Below the pieces are notes generated by a model that made no database searches, had not been told where the DNA came from, and worked only from the letters and a program-made list of their open reading frames with translations. Position numbers and translations under genes: made by a program. A DNA stretch of 64,000 nucleotides from JACMLD01 sp044223995. GTDB taxonomy: Bacteria > Bacteroidota > Bacteroidia > Chitinophagales > Chitinophagaceae. Shown here piece by piece: positions 44,445-53,500 of this stretch (its first letter is position 1; each line of letters starts with the position of its first letter). The stretch is taken from contig JBGALE010000001.1 of assembly GCA_044223995.1 (NCBI GenBank), positions 558,001 through 622,000 of the forward strand, in the 5' to 3' direction.

Positions 44445-44453
44445 TTATCCACA
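44445..44453 (+). promoter_or_regulatory. Perfect DnaA-box sequence
   Basis: TTATCCACA matches the consensus DnaA box exactly. It lies between the GYF_2 gene and the LptF/LptG gene, just upstream of a TACTTTTG -7 element. A single box is not an origin. Confidence 0.35.
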
Positions 44454-44466
44454 ACAATATTTAAAC

Positions 44467-44474
44467 TACTTTTG
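44467..44474 (+). promoter_or_regulatory. -7 element of the LptF/LptG gene
   Basis: TACTTTTG matches TAnnTTTG and lies 37 bases before the start codon. Confidence 0.4.
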
Positions 44475-44511
44475 AGGCCATCCCGGAAACAGGGTTATTT
44501 GACTGAAATCA

Positions 44512-45603
44512 ATGAAAATTTTAGACTGGTATATATTAAAAAAATTCCTCGTCACTTTTGTTTTTACCATTCTTGCCTTAACTGTTATCTCCGTGGTAAT
44601 TGACAGCAGTGAAAAAGCCGATGATTTTGTAAAATCGGGCCTCACCACCGCACAAATAATTACAAAATATTATATCGGCTTTGTTCCATTTATTATTTCG
44701 ATGATTTTTCCGCTCATGGTATTCATCGCCGTTATTTACTTCACGTCAAAAATGGCAGGCCGGGCGGAAATAGTAGCCATCCTGGCCAATGGTATACGGT
44801 TCAACCGTTTTCTGCGCCCTTATATTGTGGGTGGTGTCTTTCTTGGCTTGTTTCTCTGGTATTGCAATATGTATGTTTTTCCCCGGGGAAATGGCATCAG
44901 GAGCGAATTTCAAATTAACTATATCGATAAAAACAGTTCTTATTACGCAGGCCAGGGGCTCAACAATACATTTTACCTTAAATCGGATTCGAATACCTAT
45001 CTCGCCATCCGGTACTATGATACCGCAACAAAAATCTCCACTGGTTTTTTCCTGCAAAAAATAAGGGGCAATAAAGTGTATTACAACCTGCGCAGCAATT
45101 ATATCCGCTGGGACACGACCCAAAGAACATGGAAGTTGGAAAATGCCATAGAACGCAAAATTGATGGTGTGCATGAAACTACTACCAATATATCGTCCAT
45201 GAACCTGAAGCTGAATATAACGCCCAAAGATTTGCGCAGGGATGAATACCTGAAAGATAAACTCACTTCGCCCGAACTGAAAGAATTTATACATGATGAA
45301 GAAATGCGTGGTACAGAAGGGCTGAACACGTATAAAGTAGAATATTACCGCAGGTTGGCAACACCTTTTTCTGTGTTGATTTTAACTTTACTGGGCGCGG
45401 TGGTATCCAGCCGTAAAACACGGGGTGGCAGCGGGCTGCATTTGGCATTTGGTATTGTTGCCGCGGCCGTATTTGTAGTGATGGACAGGTTTTCGGTAGT
45501 GTTCTCGAGTAAGGGTAACCTTCCGCCCGTGATAGCTGCCTGGCTTCCCAATATTACTTTCATTATTGTCACCTACCTGGTGTACAAACGTGCACCGAAA
45601 TAA
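44512..45603 (+). CDS. LptF/LptG family lipopolysaccharide export permease
   Basis: Inner-membrane permease of 363 residues of the LptB2FG complex, which extracts lipopolysaccharide for transport to the outer membrane. The N-terminus has the family layout: KILDWYILKKFLVTFVF, then three helices to about residue 125 (MIFPLMVFIAVIYFTSKMAGRAEIVAILANG includes the coupling-helix region). A periplasmic beta-jellyroll spans about 130-270, with helices at the C-terminus (FSVLILTLLGAVVSSRK). F and G cannot be told apart with confidence. lpxB follows, tying the locus to lipid A export. Confidence 0.88.
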   Translation: MKILDWYILKKFLVTFVFTILALTVISVVIDSSEKADDFVKSGLTTAQIITKYYIGFVPFIISMIFPLMVFIAVIYFTSKMAGRAEIVAILANGIRFNRFLRPYIVGGVFLGLFLWYCNMYVFPRGNGIRSEFQINYIDKNSSYYAGQGLNNTFYLKSDSNTYLAIRYYDTATKISTGFFLQKIRGNKVYYNLRSNYIRWDTTQRTWKLENAIERKIDGVHETTTNISSMNLKLNITPKDLRRDEYLKDKLTSPELKEFIHDEEMRGTEGLNTYKVEYYRRLATPFSVLILTLLGAVVSSRKTRGGSGLHLAFGIVAAAVFVVMDRFSVVFSSKGNLPPVIAAWLPNITFIIVTYLVYKRAPK

Positions 45604-45720
45604 AACAATTCTGCAATAATGCAAGCAATGCTGCTCAAAGAGGTGATGCTGGTTTCATAAGCTGCTGCCGAACCGTCTAACCCTTTTTAATTACATTGCA
45701 GGCGTAAATACATTAATTGA

Positions 45721-46842
45721 ATGCGTTATTACATTATCGCCGGCGAAGCCTCTGGCGATTTGCACGGAAGTAATTTAATAAAGGAATTAAAGCTGCTTGA
45801 CAAGGATGCCAGTATCCGTTGCTGGGGTGGTGATTTGATGCAGCAGGCCGGTGCTGAAGTAGTAAAACACTACCGCGACCTGGCATTCATGGGCTTTGTT
45901 GAAATTGTAAAAAATCTACCTGAAATACTAAGGAACCTTTCTTTCTGCAAGAAGGATATACTAGCCTTTAAACCCGATGCACTCATCCTGATTGATTATC
46001 CCGGTTTTAATTTACGCATAGCAAACTGGGCCAAGGAGCAAAATATTAAAGTGGTGTATTATATTTCGCCACAGGTATGGGCCTGGAAAGAAAACAGGGT
46101 GAAGAAAATGAAAACCAGTATTGACAAGATGCTGGTGATATTGCCCTTTGAAAAGGAATATTATAAAAACAAGTGGAACTGGGAAGTAGAATATGTAGGC
46201 CATCCGCTGGTGGAGGAAATTGACAGCAAACGGAAAGCAGGTATTGAAAAAAAATTATCTGATAAGCCAATCATTGCATTATTGCCCGGGAGCAGGCAGC
46301 AGGAAATATTAAAGAAACTGCCGGTAATGCTGGATGTATGCAGTGCCTTTCCCAATTACCAGTGTATCGTGGCGAAAGCGCCGGGACAGGAAGATGTGTT
46401 TTATGAAACGCTGATGAAAGGTTACCACAATGTATCTTCTGTGCGGGATCAAACCTATGATTTGTTGTTACAGTCGGCTGCAGCATTGGTTACTTCCGGT
46501 ACGGCCACCCTGGAAACAGCCTTGTTTGGCGTGCCTGAAATAGTTTGTTATAAGGGAAGCGCCGTATCGTACCAGATTGCACGCAGGGTGATTAAAGTAA
46601 AATATATTTCTCTGGTCAACCTGATCATGGATAAACCTGTAGTGAAAGAATTGATACAGGATGAATTGACAACAGACAACCTGAAAAAAGAATTGAGTGG
46701 CTTGTTAAATAATACTACGAGGCAACAACAGTTGCAAACCGATTATACAGCCTTGAAAGAGCTGCTGGGCAAGGGAGGTAATGCATCTGCAAAAGCAGCG
46801 GCCGCGGTTTCGAAATTTTTACAGTCTACGCATGCCGCCTGA
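45721..46842 (+). CDS. lpxB: Lipid-A-disaccharide synthase
   Basis: Peripheral membrane glycosyltransferase of 373 residues joining UDP-diacylglucosamine to lipid X in lipid A synthesis. Family motifs: IIAGEASGDLHGSNLIKEL at the start, RDLAFMGFVEIVKNLP, IDYPGFNLRIA, YYISPQVWAWKENRVKKM, LPFEKEYY, YVGHPLVEE, and LLPGSRQQEI. Later TSGTATLETALFGVPEIVCYK completes the GT-B donor site. The 3' end overlaps the convergent DUF6728 gene by 17 bases. Confidence 0.95.
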   Translation: MRYYIIAGEASGDLHGSNLIKELKLLDKDASIRCWGGDLMQQAGAEVVKHYRDLAFMGFVEIVKNLPEILRNLSFCKKDILAFKPDALILIDYPGFNLRIANWAKEQNIKVVYYISPQVWAWKENRVKKMKTSIDKMLVILPFEKEYYKNKWNWEVEYVGHPLVEEIDSKRKAGIEKKLSDKPIIALLPGSRQQEILKKLPVMLDVCSAFPNYQCIVAKAPGQEDVFYETLMKGYHNVSSVRDQTYDLLLQSAAALVTSGTATLETALFGVPEIVCYKGSAVSYQIARRVIKVKYISLVNLIMDKPVVKELIQDELTTDNLKKELSGLLNNTTRQQQLQTDYTALKELLGKGGNASAKAAAAVSKFLQSTHAA

Positions 46843-47002
46843 ATACAAAGAGTTTTAGCAACAGGATAATAATGGCAAGAAGAAACATGAGTATGGAAAT
46901 GCGGTTGATGCCGTGCATATACTTCATCCATGTGGTATGGGGTGCATTCGGATCCCTCTTTTTGATGTACAGGTATTCAGCCAGTTGCCGCCAGATGCCC
47001 AT
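46826..47002 (-). CDS. Small DUF6728-like membrane protein
   Basis: A 58-residue gene. ATG at 47002 starts MGIWRQLAEYLYIKKRDPNA, then a segment PHTTWMKYMHGINRISI and one hydrophobic helix (LMFLLAIIILLLKLFVF) ending in RRHA. This matches the pattern of DUF6728, a short single-helix family of Bacteroidota, as I remember it. The N-terminal half should be cytoplasmic. Function unknown. Its last 17 bases overlap the end of lpxB on the other strand. Confidence 0.75.
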   Translation of the reverse strand: MGIWRQLAEYLYIKKRDPNAPHTTWMKYMHGINRISILMFLLAIIILLLKLFVFRRHA

Positions 47003-47113
47003 GGAAAATTTATTTTAAACGGATTTACTTGTATAAATGATCGCTTAAAGATAATTATTACAACAAGGCCGCATAAAAATTGTTTTACGGGGAGCATCTT
47101 TGGTAAAATCTTA

Positions 47114-47121
47114 TATATTTG
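47114..47121 (+). promoter_or_regulatory. -7 element of tRNA-Ala
   Basis: TATATTTG matches TAnnTTTG exactly and ends 12 bases before the mature tRNA 5' end. The -33 element is not evident. Confidence 0.45.
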
Positions 47122-47133
47122 CAATCCGCAAAA

Positions 47134-47210
47134 GGGGGATTAGCTCAGTTGGCTAGAGCGCTAGCGTGGCACGCTAGAGGTCGTCGGTTCGACCCCGATA
47201 TCCTCCACCA
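47134..47210 (+). tRNA. tRNA-Ala (anticodon GGC)
   Basis: A 77-base cloverleaf including an encoded CCA end. The acceptor stem GGGGGAT pairs with ATCCTCC, with the G3-U70 pair that is the identity mark of alanine tRNA. The D arm is GCTC/GAGC and the anticodon stem CTAGC/GCTAG around loop GTGGCAC (anticodon GGC). The T arm is GTCGG/CCGAT. A terminator follows directly. Confidence 0.97.
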
Positions 47211-47238
47211 GGCCCACCTCCGGTGGGCTTTTTATTTC
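47211..47238 (+). terminator. Terminator after tRNA-Ala
   Basis: A seven-base-pair stem GCCCACC (47212-47218) with GGTGGGC (47222-47228), three-base loop, followed by TTTTTATTT. Confidence 0.85.
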
Positions 47239-47249
47239 CTGTAATAAAA

Positions 47250-47280
47250 AGTAAGGGCCGTATAGACATACAGCCCTTTT
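47250..47280 (-). terminator. Terminator after tRNA-Cys
   Basis: AAGGGC (47253-47258) pairs with GCCCTT (47273-47278), extended inward by GTAT/ATAC past one mismatch. Read on the minus strand it lies 38 bases past tRNA-Cys and is followed by ACTTTTTATT. Confidence 0.7.
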
Positions 47281-47315
47281 TCAACGACTGCCTGCCATAG
47301 TATAGAAATCAGTTG

Positions 47316-47386
47316 AGGTCACGGGCGGATTCGAACCGCCGTGGAAGGTTTTGCAGACCCGTGCCTGACCACTCGGCCACATGACC
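47316..47386 (-). tRNA. tRNA-Cys (anticodon GCA)
   Basis: A 71-base cloverleaf without an encoded CCA end. The acceptor GGTCATG pairs with CGTGACC, and the discriminator base is U73, as expected for cysteine tRNA. D stem GCC/GGC, anticodon loop CTGCAAA (anticodon GCA), T arm GGCGG/CCGCC with loop TTCGAAT. The outermost anticodon-stem pair is a C-U mismatch. The strand is opposite to the nearby tRNA-Ala. Confidence 0.95.
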
Positions 47387-47474
47387 TGTTATGACTGTTA
47401 ATGTTGGATAATTCACCCGGATAAATAAGGCAGTATCATCAATCGTTTAATACCTGTTCATCAGAAGCAGGGGG

Positions 47475-47505
47475 CAAATATAAGGGAGTTTGTTTAGTCT
47501 ACAAA
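47475..47505 (-). promoter_or_regulatory. Consensus promoter facing tRNA-Cys
   Basis: Minus strand: TTTG (47502-47505), exactly 19 bases, TATATTTG (47475-47482). All positions match the Bacteroidota consensus. Transcription would start near 47468, about 80 bases before the mature tRNA-Cys 5' end. No other gene lies between. Confidence 0.65.
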
Positions 47506-47519
47506 ATTAGTAGACTAAA
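47493..47519. promoter_or_regulatory. 10-base inverted repeat overlapping the tRNA-Cys promoter
   Basis: Perfect arms TTTAGTCTAC (47493-47502) and GTAGACTAAA (47510-47519) around seven bases. It covers the -33 element and part of the spacer of the promoter facing tRNA-Cys, and lies 41 bases after the histidine kinase stop codon. The flank lacks a T-run on the minus strand, so an operator fits better than a terminator. Confidence 0.55.
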
Positions 47520-47560
47520 TATTGTGAAATATTTTTCTTAGACAACGATGGTGATAATTA

Positions 47561-48814
47561 TTAAAATACCAGGCTGAAAATATGCTTACCCCCTGCGAAG
47601 TGATAGTTGATGGTATAACCGGATACGGCTGCGATCTGATGGACGATGGATAAACCCAGGCCGTTATGGTCTGATTGCTGCCCCCCTTTATAAAAGCGGC
47701 TGAACAGGCGTTCCTTATCGAGCGGGCCATTCACTGCCGGGTTGCTGATACTGAATTCGGTTTTATTCAATACTATATGTATGGATGATCCCCTGTTGGT
47801 ATGACGTGTGGCATTGCTGAATAGATTATTCAGTAAAATCTCCGCCAGCTCTTTATTCATAACAACGGTTACTTCATCGAGTGAAGCAGTATAACTTATT
47901 TCTTTATCCTGCCACAGCTCGCGGAACTGGGATAATTTTTCTTCTGCCAGTTCTTTAAACGGGATAGCTGTTGTTTGGGAGAACTGCCGGTTCTCAATTT
48001 TGCTCAGTAATAACAGCGACTGATTGAGCCGCGACAATTTTTGCAGCGATTCATTAGCGCCCTGGACAGCCTTGCTCTGTGCTTCTGACAGATGCTCATC
48101 CTGCACCAGCAAATCCAGTTTGGATTGGATAACGGCCAGTGGTGTTTGCAATTCGTGCGAGGCATTCTCTGTAAACTCTTTTAGCAGTTTATAATCGTTC
48201 TCAGCTTTATTGATGAATTGTTCCAGCGACTTGTTCATCACTATAAATTCATCAACTGTTGTCACAGGAAATGTAGCTGGCTGTTTCTGTCCCAGTTTGA
48301 ATTGCTGGGTTACAGATAGCGTATTATAAAATGGTTGCCAGAGCCGCCGCAATAATATTCGGTTGGTAACAAAACTGGTGATCAATATCAGCAGGATGGT
48401 TATAACAGTGATGAGAATGATGGAGCGCATCATATCATCGGTTCCTTCCAGCGATTTGGCAACAGTAACCTCGTACCACTGATCGCTGACGCGGATGTTA
48501 AACACCATTTGACGAAATTTTTCCTGCTCCCTTTCTTTTTTGTCGTATCCATCAATGGTAAGGAATTTTCGTCTTCCTGCGGGCGCGCTGACCGGTTGGA
48601 ACGATATCTTCTGATCTTTTACCGGAATCGGCTCGGGTAGTTTGGCGTATTTCTCTGCATAAATTTCGATCTCATGCTGTTCAATCTTCAGGTCTTCATC
48701 TACCTGTGCTATTAAAACATAACGCAGCAAAAAATAAAACGCGCCACTGGCCAGTAAAAAGATGATCACTGTTGACAGCAGGTTGATGCGGTTGTATCGT
48801 ATAAATAATTTCAT
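47561..48814 (-). CDS. Sensor histidine kinase of the RND operon
   Basis: A 417-residue membrane kinase. Helix 1 (STVIIFLLASGAFYFLLRYVL) lies near residues 14-34, a periplasmic sensor segment spans about 35-125, and helix 2 (IILITVITILLILITSFV) lies near 130-150. The HisKA box SHELQTPLAVIQ carries the phospho-accepting histidine near residue 220. The HATPase domain has the N box NNLFSNATRHTN and G box NGLGLSIVHQIA. Last gene of the efflux operon, starting 2 bases after the response regulator gene ends. Confidence 0.93.
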   Translation of the reverse strand: MKLFIRYNRINLLSTVIIFLLASGAFYFLLRYVLIAQVDEDLKIEQHEIEIYAEKYAKLPEPIPVKDQKISFQPVSAPAGRRKFLTIDGYDKKEREQEKFRQMVFNIRVSDQWYEVTVAKSLEGTDDMMRSIILITVITILLILITSFVTNRILLRRLWQPFYNTLSVTQQFKLGQKQPATFPVTTVDEFIVMNKSLEQFINKAENDYKLLKEFTENASHELQTPLAVIQSKLDLLVQDEHLSEAQSKAVQGANESLQKLSRLNQSLLLLSKIENRQFSQTTAIPFKELAEEKLSQFRELWQDKEISYTASLDEVTVVMNKELAEILLNNLFSNATRHTNRGSSIHIVLNKTEFSISNPAVNGPLDKERLFSRFYKGGQQSDHNGLGLSIVHQIAAVSGYTINYHFAGGKHIFSLVF

Positions 48815-48816
48815 GC

Positions 48817-49494
48817 TTATCCGGCGCTGAATTTATAGCCCATACCGTAAATAGATTTAATATAGTCTGGGCAGCCTGCCTGCAATAATTTTTTCCGCAG
48901 GTTTTTAATATGCGTATATATAAAGTCGTAGTTGTCTGCCAGGTCCATATTATCGCCCCACAAATGTTCTGCGATGGCCCCCTTGCTGATCACTTTATTT
49001 TTATTACTGGTAAAATACAGCAGCAGGTCGTACTCCTTCCTTGTCAGATCGATGATGGCATTTTTGATCTTTACTGTTTTTTCCTGCAAATCGATGGTCA
49101 TTTCATCCAGTTGGATGGTATTCTTTCCATCGAATGATTTGCGCCGTATAATGGCTATCACCCGGGCCGCCAGCTCGGGTAAATGAAAAGGTTTGGTCAG
49201 GTAATCGTCTGCGCCGGTATTTAATCCCAGTACTTTGTCGTCCAGTGAATTTTTCGCAGAGATAATCAATACACCCTCAGCTTTTTTATTGGCCTTTAGT
49301 TCTTTTAATATTTCCAATCCGCTGCCACCCGGGAGGGAAATATCAAGAATCACGCAGGCATATTCATAGAGCGAAATTTTTTCCAGCGCACTGTTAAAAT
49401 CCAATGCTGTTTCGCAGGTAAAACTTTCATTGTTGAGATAACTGCAAATGCTGTCGGAAAGATTTTTCTCGTCTTCTATGATTAATACCTTCAT
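48817..49494 (-). CDS. Response regulator of the RND operon, OmpR/PhoB family
   Basis: A 225-residue regulator. The receiver has the acidic pair IEDEKN, phospho-acceptor Asp51 in CVILDISLPGG, the switch serine in LIISAKNSLDDK, and lysine in YLTKPFHLPEL. The C-terminal winged helix is LTRKEYDLLLYFTSNKNKV to VYTHIKNLRKK-like sequence ending in SIYGMGYKF. Paired with the histidine kinase gene 2 bases downstream; it resembles CusR/CopR-type regulators of efflux loci. Confidence 0.93.
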   Translation of the reverse strand: MKVLIIEDEKNLSDSICSYLNNESFTCETALDFNSALEKISLYEYACVILDISLPGGSGLEILKELKANKKAEGVLIISAKNSLDDKVLGLNTGADDYLTKPFHLPELAARVIAIIRRKSFDGKNTIQLDEMTIDLQEKTVKIKNAIIDLTRKEYDLLLYFTSNKNKVISKGAIAEHLWGDNMDLADNYDFIYTHIKNLRKKLLQAGCPDYIKSIYGMGYKFSAG

Positions 49495-49542
49495 GGATAA
49501 TAAAATAAATGCAATTTGGGTATTCTTCCCGTACTAAGCATA

Positions 49543-50550
49543 TTATTTTTGAACCACGAGTACCTGGAAGCTGCCCGGTTTCATGGGTGGGCGTTTTCCG
49601 GCTTCTGCAGGAGCATCAAAATCGGCTGCCGGCAAGTAAACCGTGTGTGTCTTTTCATTGATGGCAATTGTCCGCGCGCTTCTTTTCGTGGGCACATTGT
49701 CCATTACATCGTATTTGTCGGCATTGGCTTCACGAATGATAGTGAGTTTTCCCTCGCCGCAGGACGCAAAAATATTTTTTGTGCTGTTATCAAAAGAAAC
49801 ACCATCGCAACCATCACCGATGGGAACAGTGGTTACTACTTTGCCTGTACTGGCATTTAACACCACCAGTGTTTTGTCGCAGCCAGCGTACAGGCGGTTG
49901 GTGGCAAGATCAATGGCCAAACCGGTAGGTCCTTCTGCCGGGGCAATTGACCACCTGCTTTCAACAGCATTTGTTTTGAGGTTTACGGCAACGATTTCAT
50001 TCTTGTCTTCGATGTTTACAAACAATTTTCCTGCGTTGTTGGAAACGGCTGTCTCCGGTTTTCCACCAACTGGTATGGTGGCTACCAGCTTCTCTGTTGC
50101 AGGATCTATTACTGACAGATCATTGCTCCTCCCATTACAGGTAATGATCATTTTTGTAAACTCATCGTACATGATCGCGTCCGGGTTTTGGCCTGTGGCT
50201 ATTTGCCCCAGCACAGCGTTTGTTTTAAGATCAAATACGGTGATATTATTCAAACGGCCATTACTGGTATATCCTTTTCCGAGCGATGGCACAAATGCTA
50301 TTCCATGCACACCCGTTGTATTGGGTATTACACCGACTGAATCGCCCGTTGTTTCATTCAAAATATTTACCTGTGTGCCGTGGGAAACATACAGCCGGTT
50401 ATTGCCCGGCCCAACGGCAATATAATCCCAGCCGCCGGAGCTGGCGATATGAAATGTTTTGGCAACATGGAAGCCGCTGTTTTGTGCATTTGCATTGCAC
50501 ACTATCAGTATCATGAACGTAACCTGCAGAAACAATTGAATCTTTTTCAT
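49543..50550 (-). CDS. Secreted YncE-like beta-propeller protein
   Basis: A 335-residue exported protein. A signal peptide (MKKIQLFLQVTFMILIVCNANAQ) is followed by seven or so YVTN-type repeats of about 40 residues, each with a pattern such as NRLYVSHG, KLVATIPVGGKPETAV, NRLYAGC and VVTTVPIGDGCDGVSF. The fold is a beta-propeller, commonly used for protein or ligand binding. It sits between the RND pump and the regulator in one operon, so a periplasmic sensing or scaffold role is plausible but unproven. The ATG at 50550 begins the signal peptide; two ATGs lie just upstream. Confidence 0.8.
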   Translation of the reverse strand: MKKIQLFLQVTFMILIVCNANAQNSGFHVAKTFHIASSGGWDYIAVGPGNNRLYVSHGTQVNILNETTGDSVGVIPNTTGVHGIAFVPSLGKGYTSNGRLNNITVFDLKTNAVLGQIATGQNPDAIMYDEFTKMIITCNGRSNDLSVIDPATEKLVATIPVGGKPETAVSNNAGKLFVNIEDKNEIVAVNLKTNAVESRWSIAPAEGPTGLAIDLATNRLYAGCDKTLVVLNASTGKVVTTVPIGDGCDGVSFDNSTKNIFASCGEGKLTIIREANADKYDVMDNVPTKRSARTIAINEKTHTVYLPAADFDAPAEAGKRPPMKPGSFQVLVVQK

Positions 50551-50567
50551 AACCATCATTTTTAAAT

Positions 50568-53500
50568 TTAGATAGAAGAAATTCCCGGATGACTGTTTTT
50601 ATACAATAACCTTAGCAAAGAAGGTAGTACCATCAGCAATAAAGGCAGGGCGATAATAAAACCGCCGATAACAGCAATGGCCAATGGTTGGTGCATTTGT
50701 GCACCGGCACCAATGCCTAATGCCAGGGGCAGCAGTGCGATGATGGCGCCCAATGCTGTCATTAATTTAGGCCGCAACCTGGTTGAAATGGCATATACAA
50801 TGGAGTCATCGACCGGGCGCGTGTGCAATGCTTCGCGAAATTGCAGGAAGGTAAAAATGGCGTTTTCACCAATGATTCCAACAATCATGATTAACCCGGT
50901 GTAGCTGCCTACATTCAAAGGGGTATGGGTGATATACAATGCCATATAACTTCCGGCTACTCCCAGTACTGACACCAGCAGGATGATCGATGCCACCCTG
51001 AATTGCCGGAACAAAAACAACATCACACCAAATACCAGCAGGCTTGATGTGATAAGTATCATGAGTAATTCCTTAAAAGATTGTTGCTGCTCCGCGTAAG
51101 CACCGCCATATTCTATGTGGTAGCCCTGTGGCAGTACCACATTTTCCTTAATGCCCTGTTGAATATTTTTGATGGCTGAACCCAAATCGCTGCTGTCCAA
51201 TCGTGCAGTAACCACACCCATCGATTGCAAATCTTCGCGCTGTATTTCTGCATCACCTGCATTGATATGAACAGTAGCCAGTGACGAAATCGGATTTAAT
51301 TTTCCATTGGGTAAAAACAGGCGCAGGTTGTTTACATCATTCACACTGGTAGAACGGCTATGCGGATAGATTAAACGGATATTAGACATTTGCTCCCTTT
51401 CCAGTAAAGTGCCGGCTGTATTTCCTTCCATCGACAATTGTACCTGGTACTGCAGGCTGGCAGGCGTTATTCCATATTGCGCGAGCTTATTATAATCCGG
51501 TTCAACACTTACTGAAGGACCTGCAATGACAATCCCGTCAAATACATCTGCGGTGCCGGGAACGCCGGATACAACTGCCGCCACCTGTTTGGAGAGATCA
51601 TGTAATTTTTCCTGGTTATCCCCGAAAATTTTTATTTCAACAGGATCAACCGATGTCATTAAATCACCCAGCATATCACCGATTACCTGCCCGAAATCGA
51701 TGCGCAAAGCTGGTTGGGTTTCTTCCACACGTTTACGTATATCCGAAATGACTTCTTCAGTGGTCCGTTTACGATCGTGTTTCAGTTGAATAAGATAATC
51801 ACCCCTGTTAGGCTCAGTGATGAAAAAGCCCATTTGTGTGCCGGTTCTTCGTGAATAAGTGGCAACATCCGGTACTGTGACCAGTATCTTTTCCACTTCA
51901 CGCAGCATGCGATCCGTTTCTTCGAGTGAAGTACCGGGTGGAGAAGAGTAATCAAATACAATACTTCCTTCATCCATTTCCGGCAGGAAGCCAGTCTCCA
52001 GTCTTGGCAAGAGCAATACAATGGAAACAATCAGGCCGGTGCAGACCAGTAAACTGATATATGGCCTTCGGATAAAAAATGGCACCCAGCGCTGGTTCTT
52101 TACTTCGTGTGGTTTTTCTTTTGATAATTTTTTTGAATTATTTTTTCCCGACAGCAGAAGGTAGATGACGGGGAGGCATATCCACGTTACAAAAAAAGAA
52201 CAAACCAGTGTAATGATCATGGTTTCCGTCAGCACATTGAAATAGGCACCGGCTACGCCGCTCATTAATATAAAAGGAATGAAAATGACAATGGTACTGA
52301 TGGAAGAACCCACCATCGCGGGAAAGAGATAACGAATGGCTTTTTGTACCAGCAGGGTAGAGGATTCTTCCGGGTGTTCTTCATGCGTCCGGTGAATTTG
52401 CTCGACTACCACAATGGCATCATCGATGATCAGGCCGATGGCTGCGGCAATAGCGCCGAGGGTCATAATATTAAATGAAAACCCAAGTGCGTACAATACT
52501 ATTAAAGTAAGTCCTAAAGTTACTGGTATAGTAAATAAAATCGTTGTGCTGGCTTTTACAGAACGCAGAAAAATAATGGCGACTAATATAGCAAGCGCCA
52601 AACCTATCCACAAGCTATCGGATACACTGCGGATGGATTCATTGACGAAATCTGCCTGGATGTAATATGGTTTGATGCCCACGCCGGCGGGTAATATTTG
52701 CGACAGTGCTGTTATTTTCGATTCCACCCTGCTGGATATCTCGACGAGGTTGGCATTCGGTTGTTTGATGATGGCGATTAATATACCGTCTTTCCCATTG
52801 GCGTTTATTTTGGTAAACTCCACTGCTTCGTTAATGGATACTTCTGCAATGTCCATCAGCCTGATAATTCTTCGGCCATCGTTTTTGATTACAATGTTTT
52901 TCAGGTCGCCGGTTGTTTTTACCGTGGCATCGGTAACGGACAGGTAGAGAAATTTATAATCGGCGAGATAGCCATTGGATTTTATAAAATTCGTTTGTGC
53001 CAAAGCGTTATTGACGATATCCGGGGTAATCGACAATGCACTCATCTTTGCTGCATCCAGTTGCAGCCAGTACTCTTTTGTTTTCCCACCAATGATTCTC
53101 ACTTCCGCCACACCCTGTACCTGTGATAAAAATGGCTTGATGGTATAATTGGCTATTTGTTTTAATTCAATCGGCGATTTATTGTGGCTTTCCAGCGTAT
53201 ACCCCATCACTGGCAAGATGGAAGGGTTCATTTTTTCAACCGTGATCTGTACTTCGGCGGGCAACTGGTTCCTGATTGCTGCAATCTTCGATTCAATGCG
53301 TTGCTGACTCAGATCGATATTGGCCTTCCATTCCATGAAAGCAGATATTTCACAACTGCCCCTGCTGGTAATGCTGCGGATCGATTTTAAGTCTGGTACC
53401 TGCTTAATAGCGTTTTCCATTGGCTTGGTCACCGTGATCATCATTTTATTGACAGGTTGTAAACCAGCGTCCGCAATGATTTTTATTTTGGGAAAAGTTA

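Noticed and set aside
44445..44453. DnaA box as evidence of a replication origin
   Set aside because: Only one box was seen, with no AT-rich unwinding cluster and no dnaA or dnaN nearby.
47134..47386. tRNA pair as an integration site for a mobile element
   Set aside because: No integrase, no direct repeat of the tRNA 3' end, and ordinary genes on both sides.
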